DNA of 64,000 nt from Nageia nagi. Lineage: Eukaryota > Pinophyta. The position numbers and the translations under genes were made by a program. This document shows positions 36,024 through 44,849 of the stretch, piece by piece. Where the stretch lies: assembly GCA_050084985.1 (NCBI GenBank), contig JBITNC010000001.1, positions 59,830,001 through 59,894,000 of the forward strand. Reading direction: 5' to 3'. Numbering within the stretch: position 1 is the stretch's first letter; the number at the start of each line of letters is the position of its first letter. The notes under the pieces are model-generated. The model saw only the letters and a list, made by a program, of their open reading frames with translations. It was not told the DNA's origin and made no database searches.

Positions 36024-38738
36024 TTAAACTTCACTCCCCCTTGAGGGCAACTTCACCAAACCGAGAGAATCCCTAAGCTTGCAGAACTGAGCTGCAGGAA
36101 GGGGCTTGGTGAACAAATCAGCAGAGTTTTCAGTAGATGGACAATACTGCAAGTGTATGATGTCATCTAGAACCTTCTCCCTGATAAAATGAGCTTGGAT
36201 TTCTTCATGTTTGGTTCGCTGATGGAACACAGGATTCTTAGCCAAAGAGATAGCCGATTGATTATCTTACGAAATAAGAGATGGGCCATTTTGCGTATAC
36301 CCAATTTCGTTCAGAAGATGTCTTAGCCAAATAGCTTCTTGGGTGGCAACAGACATGGTTCGATATTCGTCTTCAGTGGTAGAAAGAGTCACAGTAGGTT
36401 GCTTCTTGGAAGCCCAAGAGATAGCACCTGAACCAATGCTAAACACATATGCAGAGGTTGATTTTCTATCATCTCTATCTCCCCCATAATCAGAATCTGA
36501 GAACCCTGAGAGAACAAGCGAGGGCACTTTGGAATACTTAAGAGCAAGATCCTTTGTCCCTGCGACATACCTCAAGATTTGCTTAACAACATTGAGGTGT
36601 TCAACATATGGTTTTTGCATGAATCGTGCCATCAGATTCACTGCAAAGGCAATATCAGGATGAGAGATAGTCAGATACAGAAGACTACCAATCAATTATC
36701 TATAAGCTGTAGCATCAACCAACTGAGAATCTGAGCTCAGTGATACAATGATTCCAGGAGAAACAGGTATTGCAGCATATTTACACTCCTCCATTCCAAA
36801 CTTTTGCAAGATGTCTGATATATACTTAGATTGACTAAGATAAGTACAATCTTTGTGTTGGTATACTTGCATCCCAATATAGTAATGCAATAGACCTAGA
36901 TCAGTCATTTCAAATGTTGCCTGGAGTTTGGAGATGCACTCTTGGATGATTTCAATATTATTGCTTGTTATGAGAAGATCATCCACATAAAGGAGAATTA
37001 TGACCACGTCTTTTCCTTGATTGAGTACATATAGATCTGAATCTGAGAAGCATTTGGAAAAACCAATATCTGCAAAGAATCCTGAAATTTTCTTGTACCA
37101 TGCTCTAGGTGCTTGCTTAAGTCCATACAAAGACTTCTTTAGTTTACACACAAGAGACTCTTTTCCTTCTGGAATAAATCCTTCTGGTTGATTCATGTAG
37201 ATTTCAACATCCAAGTCACCATTGAGAAATGCACTTTTGACATCAAGTTGAAAAGCTTTCCATCCTTGAGCTGCAGAAAGAGCAAGGATTATTCTGACAG
37301 TAGGCATCTTGGCTACAGGAGCAAAGGTTTCCTCATAATCAATACCATATTTCTGAGCGAATCCTTTGGCCACTAATCTTGCCTTGTATTTTTCAATTTT
37401 TCCATCAGAATTGTACTTGACCTTGTATATCCATTTATTGCCAATTACATTTTTCTCATTGGGATAAGGAACCAAATCCCAAGTTTCATTTTTCATGAGA
37501 GCCTCATACTCAACTTTCATAGCTTCCATCCAACACTCTTGCTTGGAAGCTTCTTTGAAGGTTGATGGCTCATGCATATTATCAATTTTGGCAAATAAAG
37601 ATTTATTCAAGGTCATACTTCTAGTAATTCTCTGTGCTGGAGAATTTTGCTCTTGTGGTGACTTCTCTACATGATCATCCAACCAGTTAGGGGCTGGCGA
37701 AGAATCATCTGTATCAGACACTTCAGCATGAGAAGTCATATCCTTAGAAAGTTCATTGAACTTAACATCCCTAGAAACAAAGACTATTTTATGGGATGAA
37801 GAGTAGAGCCTGTAACCTCTATGCTGATTATCATACCCCACAAAGATGCATTTTTCTGATCGTTTATCTAACTTCTTTCTTTTCTCTGAGGTAATGAAGG
37901 CAAATGCATCACAACCGAAGACTCTAAAGTGTGAGAGGTTAGGTTTCTTTCCTGTCCATGCTTCATATGGAGTTTTACCTTCAACTGCCTTAGTAGGACA
38001 CCTATTTAGGGTGTGAATAGCAGTGTGAACAGCTTCGCCCCATAAGAAACTAGGAAGGTTACCCAACATGCATCTTGCCATTTCCATAATGGTGCGATTC
38101 TTCCTTTCAGCAACTCCATTTTGCTGAGGGGTGTAAGGGATTGTGAATTGTCGCTTAATCCCATGTTTAACACAATAGTCGTTAAACTCATTGCTATTAT
38201 ATTCACCCCTATTATCAGATCTCAACATCTTGATCTTAAAATCAGTTTGATTTTCAACAAGTGCCTTGAAGTCTCTAAACCTGTCAAAAGTTTGATCCTT
38301 GTGCTCTAGTAGATAACCAAATGTCATCCTACTGAAGTCATCAATGAAGGTCAGAACATAAGAAGCTCCACCTAGTGACTTAGTCTGAAAAGGACCCATC
38401 AAATCTGAATGCACAAGCTGAAGAGGACAAGTAGCCCGAGTTGCCTTATCTTTTTCAAACTTTTGCCTATGCATCTTTCCTAGAATGCACCTTTCACAAA
38501 GACCAATTGTGGGTGAAATATTAGGTAAACCTTCCACAAGTGCTTGAGTTTTCATATCTTGAATACTCTTGTGGTTAAGGTGCCCTAATCGTTGATGCCA
38601 AAGATTACCTTTTGAACAAACATTTGCAGCAAGACAAATCTTTGAAGGTACTTGATCCACAATATAAAGGTCATCCTTTACTGATCCTTTTATCAAGGTG
38701 GCAAGTCCTTTCTTAACACACCAAGAGTGTGAGGTAAA
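36024..38738 (-). pseudogene. Element F pol: integrase, reverse transcriptase, RNase H
   Basis: It is in frame with gag-PR after a TAG at 38739-38741. The main open stretch (38696-36696, 666 codons) has the integrase zinc-binding His/Cys (H34, H39, C67, C70), catalytic D98, D161 and E197 (exactly D-D-35-E), integrase C-terminal motifs to about residue 310, and RT from about 385 with D485 and YVDD at 570-573. RNase H follows in the same frame (36695-36267 and 36245-36024) but is cut by TAA at 36696-36698 and 36267-36269. Both stops are single-base changes at otherwise conserved positions. All catalytic residues I could check are intact, so this copy died recently, or moves only with help from another copy. 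Confidence 0.92.
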
Positions 38739-39977
38739 CTAAAATGAGCATCCTTTTCTTGTAATCTGAATCACGGAGATGAGATTCATCCTTAGTTTAG
38801 GCACATAAAAGACATTATCAAGAGTCTTTCCATGAATCTTCACATTCCCTACTCCGTGAACATCAAGGACTGTATTATCACCTATCACAACTGCATCCTT
38901 TTTGTACTTATGAAAGTTTTCAAACTTATCCTTTTCGTAACACATGTGATTAGTGCATCCTGAATCAACAATCCAATCATTTGAAATAGTTTGAGTCATT
39001 GAGTAGTAGGCAACAGAAGCAACATGCTTGTTCTTCTTTTTATTATTGAAATTTCTCACATTTGCATTTCCCTTTCCTTTTTGAGCAAATTTATTTTTGC
39101 GACAATCATACTCTTTATGCCCAAAGATGCCACAGAAGTTACAATTCCCATCAAACTTTTCCTGAGGTGTTGGATTGCTTGATCCTGCTTTATCATTCCT
39201 GTGCCTGTAGTTGCCATGATTGTTGTTGTTGTTGCCCTTTTTGTCATACTTCCTGAAGGTAGATGAGGACTTGTTGTCTTTGAATTTGTAATGTTTGAAC
39301 TTTTTCTTGAAAGGAGTTTTGGTTGCTCCTAGAGCAATGCTATGGTCCTTTGGAGAAAGGTTCAACATTTTCTTGTTCAAAGTTTCCTCATGCTTTAGAA
39401 GAAGTCTAGAAAGGTTATCAAGTGAGATGACATCTTCTTCATCATCGAGCCTTGTTTCCATAACTGTGACAAAGTTGCTGAACTTTGTAGTAAGGCTTTG
39501 AAGAATAATGAATACCATGAACTCATCATTGATCCAGTTGCACCCACAACCAACCAATTGTGTCCTGAGGTCAATGATTTTGTTTAAGTAGATGGAGGCA
39601 CTTTCATCTTCACTTTGTCGATACTGCAACAACTTTTGTAGAATGGTAAACCTCCTTGAAAATTTGGACCCAAGGTAAATTTTCTTTAGCCTATCCCAAG
39701 TTTCCTTTGCTGAAGTTGATGAAGAGGTCATGAGAAGGACATCATCTGAAACTGCACGGTAAATCATTGAAGTTGCTAACTCATTCTTTGAGTTGTATAC
39801 TTCAAGAGCCTTCTCATCGGTAGGAGCAACCACATCTTCACTAACTGTCTGCCATAGCTTCCTTGCTTGTAACTCAGCTTTCATACAAGGTTCCCATATT
39901 CCAAAGTTGGAACCATCGAGTATGTGCTTGGGAACGAAGGTTTCAACCATTGCTACAAAAAATAAATAAATATGCAA
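38739..39977 (-). CDS. Element F gag and protease
   Basis: A 412-residue frame; the likely start is the Met at residue 10 (about 39950), just before V-E-T-F-V-P-K-H. Gag N-terminal region ILDGSNFGIW (residues 19-28), UBN2-like middle (60-200), a basic Lys/Asn tract with NNNNNHGN (about 248-256), a canonical zinc knuckle CNFCGIFGHKEYDC (279-292), then aspartic protease with DSG at 338-340 and the YVPKLRMNLISV end (391-402). The frame closes with TAG where related copies have Glu, and continues in the same frame into pol, so the stop is a mutation or, less likely, a read-through site. Gag forms the particle that packages the element RNA. Confidence 0.92.
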   Translation of the reverse strand: MHIYLFFVAMVETFVPKHILDGSNFGIWEPCMKAELQARKLWQTVSEDVVAPTDEKALEVYNSKNELATSMIYRAVSDDVLLMTSSSTSAKETWDRLKKIYLGSKFSRRFTILQKLLQYRQSEDESASIYLNKIIDLRTQLVGCGCNWINDEFMVFIILQSLTTKFSNFVTVMETRLDDEEDVISLDNLSRLLLKHEETLNKKMLNLSPKDHSIALGATKTPFKKKFKHYKFKDNKSSSTFRKYDKKGNNNNNHGNYRHRNDKAGSSNPTPQEKFDGNCNFCGIFGHKEYDCRKNKFAQKGKGNANVRNFNNKKKNKHVASVAYYSMTQTISNDWIVDSGCTNHMCYEKDKFENFHKYKKDAVVIGDNTVLDVHGVGNVKIHGKTLDNVFYVPKLRMNLISVIQITRKGCSF

Positions 39978-40069
39978 TAAGAATGTAAACTTTTACAATT
40001 TTTCCATCTATACATATAAAACATCTAATAAGCAAACATGTCCCACATGTGTAAACTCATTAACCACGA

Positions 40070-40690
40070 TCCATAGAAGGATAAAGTTGGGGTTGTTTTC
40101 TTGTATAGAATTAGGCCTTCACCTGGATGCCTGCAAGGTGGAGCCCAGGTACTACCAGTCCTCAACTAGTTCACCTTGGTCAGTGATATACTCTCACAAG
40201 GAGAAGTACCTACTATTTTCCAAGGATCCGACGTATCTTGGACCGACCATTTTAATTATCTTGATTAGGGTTTTCAGTTTTCCTCCTAGGTTATTAGGAT
40301 AATCCCTGAATGGACGTGCGGACATGTGGTATCACTACACACATGCCTATCCACCTAATAGAGTTATGTCCAATCCAACAGAGGTCTTAGGGGCAATTAA
40401 GACAGACTTACCACCACTCGGTTCTTCGGACTAAAAGGGCTCCAGTCTGCCCTGTCCTCACCTCATGGCTCCCCAAACAAGTCATGTTGTGGAAAATACG
40501 TGCGGATGTATTCATTTTAGGGGTTACTTTTCAAATTTTTGCGTATTGCAAGTATAAGCAAATGTGCAAAAAATATAAAGTAAAGTGAAAATACTCCATC
40601 CACATGAACTTGAAACCTTTAAGAGGCTAAAAATTGAGTCCAATGGGTTTTGTACTAACCCCTAAAGGACTTTTACATTGTTCATATTTT
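40070..40690 (-). other. Conserved noncoding leader of F
   Basis: About 600 bp upstream of gag that aligns with the leaders of C, D and E. It includes CTTCACCTGGATGCCTG and a block ending in ACTAACCCC. The arms ACCTGG (40121-40126) and CCAGGT (40145-40150) can pair. CACCT (40120-40124) with AGGTG (40136-40140) is a competing pairing. A packaging or dimerisation signal would be expected in this position in an LTR retrotransposon, but that is inference. Short frames here are not coding. Confidence 0.72.
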
Positions 40691-41269
40691 CTCAATTTAT
40701 TCAAGCACTTAATGAATTAAACAAAGAACTAAGTCCTACTTAGTATTTAATTCATAACATGCATTGTTTCATTACTTAAAAATTTAAGTAAGCATGCATC
40801 ATGCATTAAAAATTTAAGTCCTAAGCATGTTTTTCAAACAAGATAAAGATACATGCATCACAAGTCTAGCATGCAACATCTAGATAAAATTTAAGTAAAA
40901 TTTATACTAATTCCCCCCTTTTTACGTAAAGTTTTATCCCTGTGTACTATGCTTAGAGATTGCAGATGCACTTAAATTAAACATGCAATGTTGAGTAGAA
41001 TATTAGAAATAGGCTAAGTACTCCTAAGTGCATTTAATGGGAGCAATTGACTTGTAAGCAAGTAAGTAAAAAGGCCTAAGAAGAATAAGTGTGCAAGTTG
41101 TAATAGGAGACCCATACCCCAATTTTTAATGCTTCTCCAACTTTAAGCACTAAAAAATACTCCTAAGTCAATAAATAATTAAATGTATGGTAGTTTTAAA
41201 AAATGACTCCCCCCCTATTTTTTTGGAAAAAAAATCAAAGCAAATATGTAGTGGGTAAAAAATTAAGGC

Positions 41270-41935
41270 TCAACAACTAAAGTTGACAAAAAATGTGAAG
41301 GGGCCAAGTGTAAGCTGCAGGATGGGGAAGAAGCTGGGCAGGGGTGGCAGGAGAGACCAGAGTGTGTAGAAGGGCTGCAGAAGGAGGCCAAGGTGGCAAG
41401 GAGACCGCGTAGAGGGGTGGAAGTCGCATGAGGTGCATGGGTCGGCGGGCAGGTGGTTGACCAGCCGCGAGCGCGACTTCAGGGCGGCGAGGGAGAGGTT
41501 GAGGTTTAAAACATGGAACCTGCTCGACATTGTGTGCAAAGCCTGGATGCATTGGAGTCAAGGAAAGGAGGACTGTAAGGCTATGAGCATTGCAGGGTAG
41601 GAAACGTGGTCATTGCAGGTCCAGAGAGCATCGCAGTCCAGTGTTGCAGACCTGTGTGGGCACCATGCATCGTTGTGGATGTTCCTTGCCCTCCCATGAG
41701 CGGATGAGAAGGAAGCAGGCAAAAAAGGGGTCTATAGCATATCCTGTGTGCATGGCAATGCAGATCCTACGTTCATTATAGTCCAAAAAATGGTGGCTGA
41801 ACGAGAGCGTCTCTGGCCGCGCGGCGCGAGGGAGAAGGAGGCAATCACGCGTTGGGAGGTGGTCGCGCGCGCGTGGGCGGGGGCGGAGGAGTGGCTGCGC
41901 GCAGTGAACCCCCCCCCCCTCCACGATTTAATTTT
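41270..41935 (-). other. GC- and CpG-rich leader segment of F
   Basis: About 660 bp with far higher G+C and CpG than anything else in the window, most extreme at 41810-41905, where CGCG runs occur. It ends in a poly-C run at about 41910. Open frames exist on both strands but none has a recognisable domain. It could be a captured host sequence or a rapidly changing leader. The retained CpG fits a very recent insertion. Confidence 0.7.
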
Positions 41936-42027
41936 TATTAATTGCCCCCCCTAAATAAATTTATTTAACGTTGCAATAAATTTATGTTTATTTTTATTTG
42001 TATGATTTATATTTTAAATTGATTTAA

Positions 42028-42190
42028 AAGATAAAACATAGCTATATATATATTGTGGATAAATATATATATATATATATAATTTTGTTTTAATTCTTTT
42101 AAACAAAGTTAAAACAAAATAAGAAATATATTTTAAATAAAAAACTAAAATATATATATATATATATAGATATATATATATATATTATAT
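42028..42190. repeat. (AT)n microsatellite cluster in the leader of F
   Basis: Two runs of alternating AT occur (about 42060-42082 and 42150-42186), separated by AT-rich sequence. This is slippage-type simple sequence. The leader to the right of it, up to 42726, is AT-rich with no gene. Confidence 0.85.
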
Positions 42191-42726
42191 TGAGCTAAAA
42201 ATTGTGGTATAACAAAAAAACATTGTCCTCCTCATGCCTTTTGCTTAGGATCATATCAATAACTCACTAATGATAGTATATATGAGAAATTTCATAACAA
42301 TACATTACTATTTTAAGTAAATAGTAATAACATAATGCTAAAAAAAAATGTTAGTACAAATATTGCAATTTTGCATCATATATAATTGAACCAACACATA
42401 CTTTTAAGTTCAATATAACATGAACAACAATTACCATTGTTGTATACTAACCCTTTTTAAAGAACTATAGCAATTTAAAATTGCAAGTAACATAGAGGAT
42501 TAGTAAAAAATTGCAACTTGTTAATCATAACTTAAAAAAAGGGACTAACACATAGCAAATAAGGTGTTAGTAGCATTATGTAATAATCAAAATAAATGAC
42601 CAAATGAGGAGAATCTTTATACCTGCTCTTTAAAATTTACCTCACCAAGGGGTGAAAGATGAGGAGTGAAGAAGGATGAACCTCCAAGATGTAGCTTCCA
42701 CACCAAAAGAAGAGCTTCCACAACAA

Positions 42727-42739
42727 GGCTCTGATACCA
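42727..42739 (-). promoter_or_regulatory. Primer binding site of F
   Basis: The minus strand reads TGGTATCAGAGCC, complementary to the 3' end of plant initiator Met-tRNA, two bases inside the 5' LTR. It is the start site for minus-strand DNA synthesis and confirms element orientation. Confidence 0.93.
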
Positions 42740-42741
42740 AT

Positions 42742-43267
42742 TGAAGGATTTGAACTAGATCTAAACAAATCCTCTAGGACCTTAGACTAGGAAACTCAAG
42801 TGTACACAAGATAACATAATCACTCAAGATAACACATCTATAATTCTAAGAACATCATTCACACAATATGACACCAATATAATGTGGTTCCTCCCTCCTT
42901 GGGAGTACATCCACAACTAGTTCTCTTATTCTCAATCTATGTCTCTCTTACAACTATTCTCTAGCTCTTTCCTACACAACCAAGTAGAGTAATCTTACTC
43001 CAAGACTTAGATATGTTTACAAGAGGAGAGGCCCTCTATTTATAGCTTTAGAGCACCTCCCTAACCTTCCTTTAACCCAAGGGTAAGGTTAGGGTTACAT
43101 TAAATGTATCACCAAACTTCAACCTACCAACTAACCACTTTGGTAAAGTCAAAGTCTACATAGTAAAGAATTCTATTAATCTCTTAAGGTATCTACATAC
43201 CCTTAAGTGATTAATTGAATTTACAAGGAGTTTAGATATTCACAATATTTCATTACAAATTCTAACA
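42742..43267 (-). repeat. 5' LTR of element F
   Basis: 526 bp, nearly identical to 34672-35197. A TATA-like CTATAAATAG on the minus strand (about 43036-43045) is the probable core promoter. The palindrome is at 43183-43207, near the outer (U3) end. Confidence 0.95.
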
Positions 43268-43437
43268 GTTGCTACATGCCAGTTTGTCAAGATGAGAGAC
43301 TTCCTAATCAGCCCTCTCACCTTTAAGGAGTATGCTGAAGATTTATGTTTTTCACTCTTGCTAGAATGAAATGTTGATATGCTTCATTTTTTATGGAAAC
43401 ACTATCTCATTTCTACAAACTTGTGTGTTTCTGGAAC
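43268..43437 (+). mobile_element. End of element B: RNase H tail and truncated 3' LTR
   Basis: The frame from the GTTGC duplication reads C-Q-F-V-K-M-R-D and SPLTFKEY, the last residues of Copia RNase H, with a purine-rich AAGGAGTA directly before the LTR. The LTR starts at 43333 and aligns with 11345 onward for about 105 bp. It then breaks off within GGAAC, where gag of element A begins in the opposite orientation. Confidence 0.8.
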
Positions 43438-43623
43438 ATGAGAGAACCAATGAGTTGATCTATTTTGAATGTGGCCAAATTTCTAATCTCCTTAATGATA
43501 ACGACTATGTGATCGCACCTAAAAGTGAGTATTCACAAAATATTTTTTATTACTACAACCTTTTTAATTTGCTCTCTAATAGTGGCCATTGTATTAACAA
43601 CTTCCATCACTTCAATATAATAG
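43438..43623 (-). pseudogene. Middle of element A gag, between B and E
   Basis: Reading leftwards from 43623 gives segments matching the UBN2-like gag: E-V-V-N-T-M, VVVIKNIL, CDHIVVIIKE, then LATFKIDQLIGSLM, which is the same block that precedes the zinc knuckle in B (TLTLDQLISSLM). The sequence joins the gag N-terminal part at 51872 across element E. On the left it ends at the deletion junction with the 3' LTR of B. Confidence 0.75.
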
Positions 43624-44123
43624 TGAGAGAATTGAACTATAACATGACTAACTCTAAACTCTCAAGATCTCATGAAAGCTCACAAAACACATCTAACTAA
43701 CTCACAAAGCAATCTCATAAAGATAACACAAGATGTAAGTGGTTCCTCCAACTAGGAGTACATCTACTAACTAGATCTTTACTTCAATCACAAATACAAC
43801 TCTCTTACAATCCTTCTAATCTCAACTCCTATGCACTATCCTATAGCATAACTTTACTCCACAAATTAGTATATAATCACAAAGAGGAACCTTCTATTTA
43901 TAGTCCAAAATCCCTCTTTGGATCACCCTTTTGTCCAATGTACAAAAGCATGACATGCACATCCTTTTACCTAAGGGGCATGCTCATGACATGGAGTGTA
44001 GGATAAGTTACATTATCATATTCACTTAAATACTTAAGGTATCAAATGATACCTTTAAGTATTAGTGAACTTACATAGAAGATTATTTCATAACTTTTAC
44101 AATAATAATTATACATTCCAACA
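43624..44123 (-). repeat. 3' LTR of element E
   Basis: TG...CA, beginning TGAGAGAATTGAAC as in the other LTR. It has the palindrome at 44031-44061 and a TATA-like CTATAAATAG on the minus strand near 43895. A purine tract follows on the minus strand (44124-44133). Confidence 0.9.
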
Positions 44124-44589
44124 CTTCTCCTTAATGCAATATTGGAATAGAGTGATTAAGAAAAAAGAAGAAGAAAAGTAAGAGAGTTCTCTTTCAAACA
44201 GATACAATAAAGATGAGACCTTTTTACATATTTATGAAGTAAGAAAGATCTAGTTTGAAACCACTACTTTGCTAAATACAATCATTAACCATAATCGATT
44301 TCAATATACATGAAATAGTCATTCAACTAGAAGTCATGAAGAGTCTCCAAGAGCCTGCATACCTGAGGTAGGTAACATGCAATCTCAAAGGAACTTGCAA
44401 GTCATAAGCAGCTCAAATTATAAGATCATTTAGATGCAACATATTCATATCAACAAGGATAGATGAATCACATAAATGCCATCATGAACTGATCAATAGT
44501 GCACTATAAGTCATCATGAAGATGCCATGCTAAAAACTCATAGTCACCTGCTATATATAAAACATGTGTTGATTATCATTACCAAATAG

Positions 44590-44760
44590 AGCATGCACAT
44601 ACAAGTTCCTCACATATAGATAACTGAACAGTGTCAAGACACATAAGAGTTCCTCACACATGGATAACTGAACAATGCTAGATTGGCCAATCTTTTACTT
44701 TAAAAAATTGTACAATAAGTTCCTCAAATAGAGCGAACTTACCATGAAGGTGTACAATAA
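44590..44760 (-). repeat. Hairpin units at the 3' end of E
   Basis: Two units of the AGTTCCTCACA..GATAACT type (near 44604 and 44648) and one of the second type, with arms AAGTTC (44717-44722) and GAACTT (44735-44740) around TCAAATAGAG. The same position as the arrays of C, D and F, but little amplified. Confidence 0.75.
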
Positions 44761-44849
44761 AATCAACACTATATAGCACAAAATCCTTCTAGGGGTGAAG
44801 TTGTCATCATAAACATGAATTCAATATAAGAATTCAAACTTCACTCCCC

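Larger units (their letters stand above)
34672..43267 (-). mobile_element. Second-family Copia element F, youngest and nearly complete
   Basis: An 8,596-bp element with perfect GTTGC target duplications (34667-34671 and 43268-43272) in the RNase H of B. Both LTRs are 526 bp (34672-35197 and 42742-43267); by eye they differ at only three positions. The primer site TGGTATCAGAGCC (minus strand, 42727-42739) matches the 3' end of initiator Met-tRNA, 2 bp from the 5' LTR. The polypurine tract AAGGGGGAG (minus, 35198-35206) abuts the 3' LTR. From 5' to 3' on the minus strand: LTR, AT-rich and GC-rich leader, conserved leader, gag-PR, INT, RT, RNase H, hairpin array, polypurine tract, LTR. The long frame has three in-frame stops and no frameshift. 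Confidence 0.96.
11345..43437 (+). mobile_element. Copia element B, inserted in the integrase of A
   Basis: The 5' LTR is 11345-11800, followed by a primer site TGGCATCAGAGC (11804-11815), close to the initiator-Met-tRNA type. The 3' LTR survives only as its first 105 bp (43333 to about 43437). Own coding sequence, in order: gag 11829-12846, protease 17065-17345, pre-integrase 17520-17812, integrase 25141-25992, RT and RNase H 33185-34671, RNase H end 43268-43332. Reading frames join exactly across the H, C, D and F insertions, which proves they are insertions. The 5' LTR begins TGTTGGAG, matching TGCTGAAG at 43333. Confidence 0.88.

Noticed and set aside
38739-38741. TAG between gag-PR and INT as a programmed read-through signal
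   Set aside because: Copia elements usually have one continuous frame, C appears to have Glu here, and two further stops occur in pol. Simple mutation is the better reading.
39056-39256. Frames overlapping gag of F
   Set aside because: Shadows of the gag Asn-rich and zinc-knuckle coding sequence in other frames.
41277-41954. Pro/Ala-rich frames in the GC-rich leader of F
   Set aside because: Several frames on both strands are open because GC-rich DNA has few stops. None has a domain or a start context I would trust, so it was kept only as a noncoding segment of interest.
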